A stretch of DNA of 37,147 nt from Pseudomonadota bacterium (GTDB lineage Bacteria > Myxococcota_A > Polyangia > Haliangiales > Haliangiaceae): assembly GCA_022360315.1 (NCBI GenBank), contig JAKSDA010000134.1:1-37147 (forward strand). Reading direction: 5' to 3'. A program made the translations under genes and the position numbers. Of the stretch, positions 8,942-18,600 are shown piece after piece; the first letter of the stretch is position 1, and each line of letters begins with the position of its first letter. Below the pieces are notes generated by a model. It was not told the origin of the DNA, searched no databases, and saw only the letters and a program-made list of their open reading frames with translations.

Positions 8942-10570
8942 ATGAGTGAAAATTTTCGAGAACAACTACAGCAGTTACCGTCAAATCTGGCCAATCACCT
9001 CGAGATCTCGATCATTGCGCTACTCGTCGGCGTGCTGATAAGTGTTCCGCTGGCCATCTTCGTATCCAGGCGCGAACGGCTCAGATACCCGGTGATGACA
9101 GCCGTGGGTGTCATTCAGACCATACCGAGCCTGGCTCTCCTCGCTCTCATGGTGCCGCTGCTCGCAGCCACCGACGGCTTCCTGTTGGGCCTGTCGGCAT
9201 TTGGATTCTATCCCGCGGTCATCGCTCTCACCCTCTACAGTATGCTGCCCATTCTGCGCAACACGGTCACCGGGATCCTCGGCGTCGACCCAAATTTGAC
9301 CGAGGCGGCGCGCGGTGTGGGGATGTCGGAAAAGCAAGTTCTGTACCGGGTGCAGCTTCCCCTCGCAGCCCCAGTGATCATCGCGGGCATTCGCACCGCC
9401 ACTATATGGGTCGTTGGTGTTGCTACCCTGGCCACACCTGTCGGGCAAAAATGTCTCGGCAACTACATCTTCACCGGCCTGCAGACCCGAAACTGGTTGA
9501 TGGTCTGGTTTGGCGTTGTCGCCGCGGCATTCCTGGCCATCCTGCTCGACCTGCTGATCGGTGGATTGGAACGAGCAGCCCAGGAGCGGCGCAAGGGATT
9601 GGCCTGGTTGTCGACCGGCTCGCTGGTCTTTCTGTTGCTCGCCGGGATCGTCTCGCCCTCATTGGTACAACGTGCTGATGCGGTCGCGGTTCAGCCGACA
9701 CCGACGACCGCGACCGCGCAGGTTGCTGAATCGGCGCCTGCCGAGACCAAAACGCGGGAACTGCGCGAGGTCAAAATCGGCGCAAAAACCTTTTCTGAGC
9801 AGTACATTCTGGCCGCGCTATTGGGCAGCGAACTGCACAAGCAAGGGCTGAAAACGTCTCTGGCCGACAGTTTGGGCTCGACCATCGTTTTCGATGCCCT
9901 GCGCAACGGCGATATCGATGTATATGTCGATTATTCGGGAACCATATGGGCCAACTACATCAAGCGCACCGACGTACCGTCGAGGTGGCGTGTGCTCGCC
10001 GAGACCAACGCCTGGCTGGCCACCGAACACGGCATCCGTGGCCTCGGCAGCCTCGGCTTTGAAAACGCCTACGCGATAGCCATACGCAAGGAAGACGCCG
10101 AGCGGTTGGGCATCCAGACCATCGCGGATCTCGCCTCCCACTCGAGTTCGATGAAGATCGGTGGTGACTACGAGTTTTTTGCCAGACCGGAATGGAAGGC
10201 CATGCGCGATGCGTACAGGCTGAACTTCTCCGAGACCGTTTCATACGACTCGTCTCTCATGTACTCGGCCCTGGTTGAAAAAGAAGTCGACGCCATCTCG
10301 GCGTTCTCCAGCGATGGCCGCATCGCAGCGTTCGAGCTCTTTGTTCTGAAAGATCCCAAGCAGGTGATTCCGCCCTACGATGCCGTCGTCCTGGTCAGCA
10401 AGAGAGCGGCCAATGAACCGAAGGTCATCAATGCACTCCAGCCCCTGATCCAGGCGATTCCGGTTGAACTGATGCGTCAGGCCAATCTCATGGTCGATCG
10501 TGACGAGGACAAAAAAACCGCCCGAGAGGCGGCCGAGTGGCTTCGCAGCCGGATCAAAATCAACCGCTAG
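8942..10570 (+). CDS. opuCB-opuCC: betaine/choline-type permease fused to substrate-binding domain
   Basis: This 542-residue fusion has an inner-membrane permease domain (about 15-240) with the transport coupling motif region 'EAARGVGMSEKQVLYRVQLP'. A linker rich in Ala, Thr and Pro follows. The OpuAC/OpuBC-type binding domain (about 265-542) begins 'IGAKTFSEQYILAALLG' and contains 'DIDVYVDYSGTIW'. A membrane span at about 222-240 tethers the binding domain on the outer face of the inner membrane. Fusions of this kind are known for betaine/choline/carnitine uptake systems. With the upstream ATPase it makes a complete importer that needs only two genes. The aromatic ligand cage cannot be assigned by eye, so betaine versus choline stays open. 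Confidence 0.87.
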   Translation: MSENFREQLQQLPSNLANHLEISIIALLVGVLISVPLAIFVSRRERLRYPVMTAVGVIQTIPSLALLALMVPLLAATDGFLLGLSAFGFYPAVIALTLYSMLPILRNTVTGILGVDPNLTEAARGVGMSEKQVLYRVQLPLAAPVIIAGIRTATIWVVGVATLATPVGQKCLGNYIFTGLQTRNWLMVWFGVVAAAFLAILLDLLIGGLERAAQERRKGLAWLSTGSLVFLLLAGIVSPSLVQRADAVAVQPTPTTATAQVAESAPAETKTRELREVKIGAKTFSEQYILAALLGSELHKQGLKTSLADSLGSTIVFDALRNGDIDVYVDYSGTIWANYIKRTDVPSRWRVLAETNAWLATEHGIRGLGSLGFENAYAIAIRKEDAERLGIQTIADLASHSSSMKIGGDYEFFARPEWKAMRDAYRLNFSETVSYDSSLMYSALVEKEVDAISAFSSDGRIAAFELFVLKDPKQVIPPYDAVVLVSKRAANEPKVINALQPLIQAIPVELMRQANLMVDRDEDKKTAREAAEWLRSRIKINR

Positions 10571-10585
10571 TCAAGCTTCTGCGCC

Positions 10586-10617
10586 GTTGTCAGGCCCGGC
10601 CAGACTCTTTTGACAAC
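10586..10617. terminator. weak hairpin after importer operon
   Basis: A perfect 7-bp inverted repeat (GTTGTCA / TGACAAC) with an 18-base loop lies 16 bases past the stop of the permease fusion. There is no T tract after it. It may mark the operon end or be chance. Confidence 0.25.
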
Positions 10618-10695
10618 CCGGCCAATGCCGCGCTATCGAGCATTCTCGCCTGTGGACTAACTGTTGCCGCCTACCCACCGCAAGCCAGCCGTGTT

Positions 10696-10724
10696 TTGCA
10701 TGATAACATAACCGACTATATTAT
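10696..10724 (+). promoter_or_regulatory. sigma70-type promoter for the barrel-protein gene
   Basis: TTGCAT, a 17-base spacer and TATTAT lie in a locally AT-rich patch about 65 bases upstream of the porin-like gene start. The -10 matches consensus at five of six positions. Spacing and distance fit a real promoter. Confidence 0.6.
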
Positions 10725-10789
10725 GGCCGATGACATTGTAAACAAACTCGTGTGTGTTGAAAGCCATCTTACTTGCAAAAGGAACCTGT

Positions 10790-12106
10790 ATGCGTCTACT
10801 CAAGGTTATTCGAGCAACTCGCCTTGTCCTCCATGTTGGCCTGGCAACTATTTGCTCAGCAGTCGTGCTTTCTCCTGGCCCTGTGGGGGCTGAGACGGAC
10901 AACAGCAATGCCAATGCGGCGAACGCCGAATCGGCGGAATCCGATACTGGCTCGGCCGATCAACAAACAGCCCAAGAACCAGAGAGCTCGTTCAAGGTCG
11001 GGGGAACATTTGGAGTCAGCTATCTGGTCAAGACCTGGGATGGAGAGAAAGCAAATCGCAATCGGCTTGGCGATATCATTTTCGATATGTTCAGCGTGAA
11101 GGCCGATGGTCATTACAAATCGCTACTGCTTTCAGCCCAGTACCGCGTGTATTCTGGATATCACATGCTACACCACGGCTTTATCGGTTACAAGTTTTCT
11201 GATCAGGCCGAATTCGACATTGGAGTCAGCCAGGTTCCCTTCGGAATTCTTCCCGTCGCTTCCCATAACTGGTTTTATAACATGACCTATTATGTCGGGC
11301 TGGAGGACGATTATGATCTCGGAATTCGAGGAAAGCTGACGTTTGGTGACCTCGATGTACGCCTGGCTTTTTACAAGAATGACGAGGGCAATTATACGGG
11401 AAGCAGCCTGGCGAGTACCCGTTATGCGTATGATGTGGTGCCGAGCACGCCCGATGAACTCGGCTATGCCGGGCTCATGGCTGACAGCAACAACACCGAG
11501 AGCAACCAGGGCAATATACGAGTCGCATATAATTTGAAGCACGGCGACCTGGGCAGCACGGAAATCGGCCTATCCGGCCAGTTTGGTGGCCTCTACAACG
11601 GCGATACCGATCGCAACGGGTACCACTGGGCAGCAGCGGCGCATTTGATCGGCAACTACGGTCCGTTTAATCTCCAGCTCCAGGGCGCCGCCTACCAATA
11701 CAAGCCAGAAAACCCCGAGGGACAATCCGACACGACGGTTGTGATGGGTGCCTTCGATGCGGCCTATTTTGTCGCCAGCGAGGGATATGTTCTGGCTGGT
11801 GGCCTATCTTACACCTTGCCGTTCAAGGCTGGGCCGCTCGATATGATCCAGGTGTACAACGATTACAGCATTGTGATCAAATCGGAAGATGGGTTCGAGA
11901 ATACCCAGCAGAACGCCACAGGAAGTCTAATTGTCGCCGGGCCCATCTACACATATATAGATTTTGTCCTGGGTTATAATCAGCCATGGCTGGGTCCTGG
12001 TGACACATATGGCAGAGCTCTGGCCGAGGGCACGAAAAACGAGGACGGTGAGTCGACCGCCGAGTGGAACGGCCGATTCAATATCAATATCACCTACTAT
12101 TTCTAA
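10790..12106 (+). CDS. outer-membrane beta-barrel (porin-like) protein
   Basis: The 438-residue product has a signal peptide (basic start, hydrophobic 'VLHVGLATICSAVVL', cleavage near 'VGAETD'), then an Asn/Ala/Ser-rich linker and alternating aromatic-rich strands. It ends on phenylalanine in 'FNINITYYF', the classic C-terminal strand recognised by the BAM machinery. This marks an outer-membrane barrel of perhaps 14-18 strands. The ATG at 10790 has AAGGA eight bases upstream; the frame from 10754 adds residues before the signal. It has its own promoter and sits behind the betaine importer, so a role in osmolyte or small-molecule passage is possible. I cannot assign a porin family. Confidence 0.8.
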   Translation: MRLLKVIRATRLVLHVGLATICSAVVLSPGPVGAETDNSNANAANAESAESDTGSADQQTAQEPESSFKVGGTFGVSYLVKTWDGEKANRNRLGDIIFDMFSVKADGHYKSLLLSAQYRVYSGYHMLHHGFIGYKFSDQAEFDIGVSQVPFGILPVASHNWFYNMTYYVGLEDDYDLGIRGKLTFGDLDVRLAFYKNDEGNYTGSSLASTRYAYDVVPSTPDELGYAGLMADSNNTESNQGNIRVAYNLKHGDLGSTEIGLSGQFGGLYNGDTDRNGYHWAAAAHLIGNYGPFNLQLQGAAYQYKPENPEGQSDTTVVMGAFDAAYFVASEGYVLAGGLSYTLPFKAGPLDMIQVYNDYSIVIKSEDGFENTQQNATGSLIVAGPIYTYIDFVLGYNQPWLGPGDTYGRALAEGTKNEDGESTAEWNGRFNINITYYF

Positions 12107-12329
12107 ACAGAACGCATCGGTTGTGGTCGCGCGTCGATCCCACCGTGCTCCGTCCTCGACGCCTCGCTGCGGGCGCGCTGGATCGACCCTGCTGGGCACT
12201 TGCTGGCCGGCCGCGGCACCAGGTCACCCGACCTGGCAAGTTCGGTGCGAGAAAATTTCTGATCCTGTTCATTGCGACGTAAAATTGCTATGTTAATAGA
12301 CACGGATCACGAGATATCGGAGTACATCG

Positions 12330-12671
12330 ATGCCCGGACATTTTGAGCTGTTTATAGATATTGGCGGACAGTACCGCTTCCGCTTGAGAGCGGCCAATGG
12401 CGAGATCATTCTGGCCAGCGAAGACTATTATCGCAACAGAGGAAATGCCGAGAAGGGCATCCGGTCGGTTCGCGACAACGCACCGCTCGACGAGCGGTAC
12501 GAGCGCAAAACCACCTCGGACGGCAAGCATATGTTTAACTTAAAAGCGGCAAACCACGAGGTCATAGGCACGTCGGAAGCATACGAAACCCGAGCTGCTC
12601 GAGATGGCGGCATTGAGAGCGTGAAAACCAACGCGCCCTCGGCCACCATCGAAGACAAAACGCAAGGTTAG
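12330..12671 (+). CDS. yegP: YegP-like protein with two DUF1508 repeats
   Basis: The 113-residue protein holds two copies of the DUF1508 (UPF0339) unit. The first is 'YRFRLRAANGEIILASEDY' with 'AEKGIRSVRDNA'; the second is '[19 protein letters not shown]' with '[16 protein letters not shown]'. Length and arrangement match E. coli YegP. The function of the family is not established. It has no signal peptide and is probably cytoplasmic. A GGAG lies about nine bases upstream of the ATG. It stands alone between the barrel-protein gene and the convergent histidine kinase. Confidence 0.9.
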   Translation: MPGHFELFIDIGGQYRFRLRAANGEIILASEDYYRNRGNAEKGIRSVRDNAPLDERYERKTTSDGKHMFNLKAANHEVIGTSEAYETRAARDGGIESVKTNAPSATIEDKTQG

Positions 12672-12896
12672 CTCGGCTGGGCTCGAATGAGATCGATCGC
12701 CGTCGATGCCGAACTTCTTCATCGACTCGGCGATATCCTGACCGGCGGAGCGGTAATCCCTTTTGCCGACGACTTTGCTCAATGTCGCTCGCTGCTTGCC
12801 CTTGTACTTTTTCGGGGAGCTTATCCCGCCTGATACTATTCGCTTTTGCCTCCGCCTCCGCCTGATACTGGAGTTTGCAAAGAGTGGCCGGAACAC
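12540..12896 (-). CDS. possible small basic protein or gene remnant
   Basis: This minus-strand frame lies just downstream of the histidine kinase and starts at a GTG with GGGAG four bases before it. Its middle ('[19 protein letters not shown]' through '[10 protein letters not shown]') is rich in lysine and uses codons with a strong G/C third-position bias, as real genes here do. The last 44 codons run antisense to the YegP gene, which makes the full frame doubtful. A 12-bp direct repeat (AGTATCAGGCGG) near its start suggests a past rearrangement or frameshift. I do not recognise the family. It is best treated as a remnant or a shorter unknown gene. Confidence 0.3.
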   Translation of the reverse strand: MFRPLFANSSIRRRRRQKRIVSGGISSPKKYKGKQRATLSKVVGKRDYRSAGQDIAESMKKFGIDGDRSHSSPAELTLRFVFDGGRGRVGFHALNAAISSSSGFVCFRRAYDLVVCRF

Positions 12897-12934
12897 CGAA
12901 CTCCCGTGCCTACTCGACCCTGGCGGTGGGCCAG

Positions 12935-14236
12935 TCAAGCCGCCCGGGGCTGCTCGATAAGGGTGTTTGTGGCTGTTTCAGGCGATTTGACCGGCAGTAT
13001 AACGGTGAACAGAGTGCCCTTGCCGACCTCGCTTTCGCACCTCATCGTGCCGCCGTGGGCCCGTACAATGTTCTCGGTGATCCACAGGCCCAGGCCTGTC
13101 CCCTCACCGACGACCTTGGTCGTGAAGAAGGGATCGGTGATCTTTTCAATGATGTCAGCTGGGATTCCCTGGCCCGAGTCGACCACGGACACGCGGACAT
13201 CGTTGCCACCGTTGATGGTATCGATGGTGACGTCGATGAAGCCATTGCCCTCGATTGCCTGAGCCGCATTGGTCAGGATATTCATGAACACCTGATTGAT
13301 GTGGCCGGTGTTGCAGACCAGCTTGGGCAGGTTTGGAGAGATATGGCGGCGGACCTCGACCCGGTTCTTGAGCAGCGGCGCAATGAGGCTCAGGGTGGTC
13401 TCGATGCTGGCTTTGATGTCGGCAACTCGCAGTCTGCCGCCGCTGGGGCCAGAAAATGTTCTGAGGTCCTGAGCGATGCTGGCCGTCCGCTCGGCGCCGG
13501 CGCGAACCGAATGGATGAGCTTGCGCGAGTCCTCGAACACATAGTCGTAATCGATATCTTCTTTGACGGCGTCGAGTTCACTGCGCAACTCCTCGGATAG
13601 CTCCAGAGTGTCGATCGCCCTGGTGAGAGACAGAAGGTTCTCCAGATGATCGCCCAGGTATTCGGCATTGCTGTAAACGAAGTTGATCGGCTTGTTCAGC
13701 TCGTGCGCGATGCCGGCGACCAGAAGGCCGAGGGTCGACATTTTCGCCCGGTGTACCAGCGCGACCTGAGCCTGGCGAAGCTCTTCAGTGCTTTCCCGGG
13801 CCTTTTCTTCGAGCAGCTCTTTTTGCCGCCGCTCCCTGTCGAGGAGCCTCTCGAGGCGTTCTTGTATGCCCACTTCGGCTGTGACGTCCCGGTAGGTAAT
13901 GACTGCGATGCCGCTGTCCAGCGGCATCGTGGCCAGGATGAAGGTCATCTCTTGACCATCGCTTCGCCGGGTGGCCTGGACCTCGACTTCGCACTGCCCG
14001 CTGCGCATGCCGCTCCCATCGCAGCCCGGGCAATTATCCCCGCAGCTCTCGAATCGAAAGATGGCGCAAGGACGCACACCGGCCTCGATCTTTTGGCCGA
14101 GCTGGCGCCCGCGCAGTCCACTCAAAATGTGGTAGGCGTGATTGTAATAGAGAATGCGCCATTCGGAATCGACCACGACAGCAGCGTCGAGGTTGCCGTC
14201 CACCAGGCGCTTGATGGGGTCTGGAATTGGAAACAC
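12935..14236 (-). CDS. PAS-containing sensor histidine kinase
   Basis: The 433-residue kinase has no transmembrane segment, so it is probably cytoplasmic. A PAS domain occupies about residues 8-120 and contains a cysteine-rich stretch (C57, C65, C69, C72). A coiled coil (about 125-165) leads to the HisKA helix with phospho-acceptor H178 in 'IAHELNKP'. The ATPase domain shows the N box 'NILTNAAQA', G1 'DSGQGIPAD', F box 'DPFFTTK' and G2 'GEGTGLGL'. A GTG five bases past the kinase stop is preceded by AAAGAG; a GTG at 14269 would overlap the upstream gene. It is the third gene of the signalling operon. No response regulator is adjacent, so its partner is unknown. Confidence 0.9.
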   Translation of the reverse strand: MFPIPDPIKRLVDGNLDAAVVVDSEWRILYYNHAYHILSGLRGRQLGQKIEAGVRPCAIFRFESCGDNCPGCDGSGMRSGQCEVEVQATRRSDGQEMTFILATMPLDSGIAVITYRDVTAEVGIQERLERLLDRERRQKELLEEKARESTEELRQAQVALVHRAKMSTLGLLVAGIAHELNKPINFVYSNAEYLGDHLENLLSLTRAIDTLELSEELRSELDAVKEDIDYDYVFEDSRKLIHSVRAGAERTASIAQDLRTFSGPSGGRLRVADIKASIETTLSLIAPLLKNRVEVRRHISPNLPKLVCNTGHINQVFMNILTNAAQAIEGNGFIDVTIDTINGGNDVRVSVVDSGQGIPADIIEKITDPFFTTKVVGEGTGLGLWITENIVRAHGGTMRCESEVGKGTLFTVILPVKSPETATNTLIEQPRAA

Positions 14237-14240
14237 TGAC

Positions 14241-15650
14241 TCACTCTTTCGACAAGAACGACGGAGCACCTTTTGTATCTACACCGTCGAGGGGAGTTTC
14301 GGGTAGCCAGGAGCTGAGCTCCAGCACATCACCGCCTATGACCTCAACACCACCGACCGAAGTGCGCACCAATGCTGTATCGCAACGAACCACGACCGCG
14401 CAGTGGATTCGCTGTCCCGCCTGGCGTTTGGCGCGGTCATAGATAGACTGGGCAATCGCGATGTTCTGATGCCAGGACTCGCCGAGCTGATGGCGACTTT
14501 CTGGCGCGGGCTGGACGCAAAGGACCGTGCTCGCGGTCGCCAACATGACCTGAAAGCCGGCTCCTTCAAGCTGTCGTCTCGCGTCCTCGATGAGGGCTTC
14601 AGCTGCGTCGTCGAATTCGTCGTTGTAGTCGTCGTCGCCAAACTGCGGCTCGATGGAGATGAAGACAGCAAACGCCTGGGCAGATTTTTGATTCGTCTTT
14701 TGCGGTACACGAACAGCTGTGCGCAGGGCATCGAGAAAGGCATCTACCGACTGGTATCGCGCGCCCGGGGCCTTCTCGAGGCAACGCATGACCACTGCCT
14801 CCACCGCCGCGTCCACCGGTGCTAGCTCGCTCGGACGAGGAGGTGGGGAGACCAGGTGCATCCGTTCGACTTCCCGCGAGTCGGGAGCGTAGAACGGGTA
14901 CCGGCCGGTCAGCAGACGAAACAACAAGACGCCGAGCGCATAGATGTCGGTGGCCGGTCCGAGCTTGCCACCGACGATCTGCTCGGGCGCCTGCGTGGTT
15001 GGAGTCCCGATCTTGATGCTGGCGTGGGTCTCGATGAGCTGTCCGGGTTCGGCATCGAGCATCTTGGCGACTCCGAAATCGAGCAGTTTGACGATCCTTA
15101 CCCCGTTTTCCACCGCCGTGGCAATATTGCTCGCCTTGATGTCTCGGTGCACGAACTTGGCGGCGTGAGCCGCTGCCAGGGCTTCTCCAACCGGGACGAA
15201 AAACTCCAGGGTTTCCTCGGCGCGAAAGCGGCGCTTGCTGGTAAGAATGGTCGACAGGGTCGGGCCATCGAGAAATTCCATGACGCAGTAGAGCCGACCG
15301 TCAGGCAGTTGGCCGAAGTCCAAGATCTTCACGATATTGGGGTGATCGATCAGGTTGATCGCGCGCGCTTCTTGCAGGAATCTGGCCACAGTTTGCGTCG
15401 AGGTAGCCAGGGCGGCGCGCAGGATCTTGATCGCCACGAGCAACCCCGATTGCTGGCACACGGCTTCGTAGACGATACTGAATCCACCGGAGGCGATCTT
15501 TCGGCGCACAATGTACTCGCCGATTTCTACGCCCGGCATCAGTTCGGCTTCGGGCTCGCAGCTGTTGTCGAGAGCCACTGTGGGTTTGGTCATCTCGTTG
15601 GTCGATAATCGGTATTCGTGTTTGGTTTTGATATTCCTGGTGACGGTCAT
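14241..15650 (-). CDS. Ser/Thr protein kinase with degenerate cyclase-like C-terminal domain
   Basis: The 469-residue protein has a Hanks-type kinase domain (about 43-310): glycine loop 'IASGGFSIV' (less glycine-rich than usual), lysine 75 in 'VAIK', 'HRDIKASN' (168-175), 'DFG' (191-193) and 'APEQ'. All catalytic residues are present. The C-terminal region (326-465) resembles a class III nucleotide cyclase fold: '[12 protein letters not shown]' at the start, and 'QRIHCAVVV' with '[18 protein letters not shown]' near the end, in the order of cyclase 'IHTG' and 'G--V--AARL' elements. Metal-binding aspartates are not evident, so it is probably non-catalytic. The ATG at 15650 has AAGGTG just upstream and follows the previous gene after 25 bases. 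The fold call is by eye. Confidence 0.85.
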   Translation of the reverse strand: MTVTRNIKTKHEYRLSTNEMTKPTVALDNSCEPEAELMPGVEIGEYIVRRKIASGGFSIVYEAVCQQSGLLVAIKILRAALATSTQTVARFLQEARAINLIDHPNIVKILDFGQLPDGRLYCVMEFLDGPTLSTILTSKRRFRAEETLEFFVPVGEALAAAHAAKFVHRDIKASNIATAVENGVRIVKLLDFGVAKMLDAEPGQLIETHASIKIGTPTTQAPEQIVGGKLGPATDIYALGVLLFRLLTGRYPFYAPDSREVERMHLVSPPPRPSELAPVDAAVEAVVMRCLEKAPGARYQSVDAFLDALRTAVRVPQKTNQKSAQAFAVFISIEPQFGDDDYNDEFDDAAEALIEDARRQLEGAGFQVMLATASTVLCVQPAPESRHQLGESWHQNIAIAQSIYDRAKRQAGQRIHCAVVVRCDTALVRTSVGGVEVIGGDVLELSSWLPETPLDGVDTKGAPSFLSKE

Positions 15651-15675
15651 GAGCACCTTGTCGGGTTGCGAATTC

Positions 15676-18600
15676 TCAGTGATTGTGATGAATCGCCGGC
15701 GGGGTGGCGTCGGCGGGGCAAGCGAGGTGCCGATTGAGACGATCGCCCATCGCGTTTGGCATCTCGTGCGAGGCCGCGACGGCCTCCGCAAAGGCGCGTG
15801 CGGCCTCTTCGTACCGCCCGCGTTGCATCAGCCACAGGCCGTGCATTTCGATGACCTCGATACGCTCCTGTTCGACGGCCGCCCGTTTGGAGAGCAAGCG
15901 CAGTTTTTGCCATTCGCTGTCGTCCGCGTCGCGGTCGACTAGATCGACCATGGCAAAGAGAAGCTGCTCTGAGGGCAGAAACAGGGCCTCAGTGTGGCCG
16001 TCACTGCGGGCTCGATTTTGCTGAGTCTCCAGCCGATCGACAATGGCGCGGGCGGGGGCGTATTTGCCCTCGAAAGCGAGTAGCCGGGCCATTAGCAACT
16101 CGGCCATGGGACGGCCCGCGCCCGATGGTCGGCGCGATTCGAGCTCGACCGCCCGCTCCACATGAGGCCGGGCAGCATCGAAATCACCGGATAAGTACAA
16201 GAGCTCGCCGAGATTGAATTCGCCGATATACTCCACTTCGGCCACGCCGAGATCGCGACCGAGCTCGATGCCGCGCAGGCCGTCTTGTACAGCCTGCTCG
16301 ATCTCGCCGCGCGCGATGCGCAAGACTCGGCGATTGAGCAGGGCGACCGCCAGATGCATGCGATCGTCGCGTTCCTCGCATAGGCGGAGCAGGCGCTCGA
16401 ACGCGCGCTCAGTATCCTCTATGCGCCCGGTCAAGGGCAGCACGTAGGTCAACAGGAGCAGTGAGATGACCAGGGTCTCGTAGCCCTCATCGTCCAGCAC
16501 TTCGGCGGCGTTGGATGCCGCCTGAAGCGCTTCGCAGGCGTCGGCGACCCGGCCGAATCGCAGGTGCGAACGGCCCGTTCCCAACAGCAACCGAGCTTCG
16601 ATGAGCGGAGACGAGAAGTATTCCGCCAGTTCCCGTGCCACGTGGATCCGCTGCTCTGATTTGCGGTAATCGTTGGTCCAGTCCAGCACGGTCGCCTCGT
16701 CGAGCAATACGTGAATCTCTGCCTCGCAGCCCAGGCTCGGCGCGAGTGAACCAGCGGCGTCGAGATCGGCGAGAGAATCCTGGTATCGCCCGAGGCGATA
16801 ACGCATGGCTCCGCGGCCTTTGCTGGCCGCGTAGCGCGATGCGACCTCGGCGTCGGCAACCAGATCCAGAACTCGGCTGAACAATTGCTCGGACAAAAGG
16901 TAAGCCTGTCCGTCGGCAGCGCGTTGGGCGAGGGTGAGGTAGAGCGAACAGGCCTCTTCGCGCAGCCCGGACTCGGCGGCGTGCAAGGCGAGGCGAGCCA
17001 GGCGTGTATCGTCTTTTTTGTCCGTTACAGACCCAGTGCTTCGATAATAACGATACGCGGCTCGATGGATCTGTTCGGCCATGGCGCGCGGCACCGCGGC
17101 AGCAATGCTGTCGCGCACCAGGGCGTGGCGAAACCTCAGCCGGTCATCGCGATGGCGGACGAGCAGGCGGGTTGCGACCAGCCGGCGCAGAAATCCATCT
17201 GTGGGCAGTGGCAGTGCCTCTGATAGACCCATGCGGTCGATCTCCTCCATGATCGCCTCGACCTCGTCGCGGTCAAAGTCGGCGCCGAGCAGGGCGAGCA
17301 TGCGAGCGTGGTTGGCCAGGTCTTCGGGCAGCGAGCTCAGCTCGCGTTGAGTGAGCCACTCGACCAGAGGCAGATCGGGCAGCTTGTCGAGTTCATCGGT
17401 TGCGACAAACCACATGTCGCCCCGTTCGTGTCTGCGGATCAGACGCTCCCGTTTGAGACCGCGTATCAGCTCGACCAGCAGCAAGGGAATGCCGCGGGTA
17501 CGCTCGACCAGGCTATCGATTGCCGCGCTGGGCACGTTTTCCGCGGGCAAGAGCAAGTGGCGACACAGTGTGGCCGCGTCGTCGCGGCCGAGAGGCTCGA
17601 GATGGAATATGTCGGACCGGGCGCAGCTCTGTCCCCATTCTGGCCGCATGTCTTCGAAGCTCGGCCGAGCCAGCACACACACCCATAGCGGCAGGTCTGT
17701 GCCCATTCGCGTCGCGTACTCGAGAGCATCGAGAGTCGCCTCGTCGAGAAACTGGGCGTCGTCGATGACCAGACACAAGGCGCGCTGGGATGCGAGAGAC
17801 CGCAGCGCGCTGCCCACAGCGCGGACCAGGGCGTCGTGAAGGCCACCCGGCACAGCGGCGAGCCGGCGCAATTCGGGGGCGTCACGGGCCACCAGTCCCA
17901 ACGCGTACGCTACCGCCGGCCAGACTTGCTCGGCCAGATCATACCCGAGCAGCGCGACAAATCGCTCGCGTATGCCGTCTGAATCGATCGTCGCCGGCAG
18001 GTTCATCGCTCGCAAGAGCAGAGCGCGCTGTACTTCGGCCACATTCCCGGCCACTGGCTCGGGTGGGCATATATCGATGATCTGCGCCTCTTCCAGCGTT
18101 GCTGTGAGTTCGCCGAGCAGAGCCGTGGCCAGATGCGATTTGCCGTGGCCGGGCTCTGCGATTACCGCGGTCAGGGTGGTCTTGCGATCTTTGGCCGCAT
18201 CACGGGCCCGAGTGAGCAGTTTGTCCAGCACGTCGCGCCGGCCGATCAACTCGTGGCTTCCGGTTGGAAGACAGGTGATCGACGTCACCGGCTCCGTGCT
18301 TCGGCCCAGGTACCACAGTCCGTCGCGAATCAGTTCTGGCTCGTCGTTTCGGGCCCGGGCCAGGTCGAGGGCAGCGCGGGAGAGGAGAACGCCGGGCGGG
18401 TCGCTGGCCCGGGGAAATCGGTCTGCACGCCGAAACAGCGGACTTCGGTAGCGTCTGGGGCGGTTTTGGCGCCTGCGCAGCTCGACCGAGCCGATGTCGA
18501 TAACGACGCGCTGGCAAAGCCCATTTAGGGTCAGACTCCTGGCTGCGCGCAGCGGGCGGGTGATCGGTTCCTTGCCGCCATCCGGATCGAACACGGCGCA

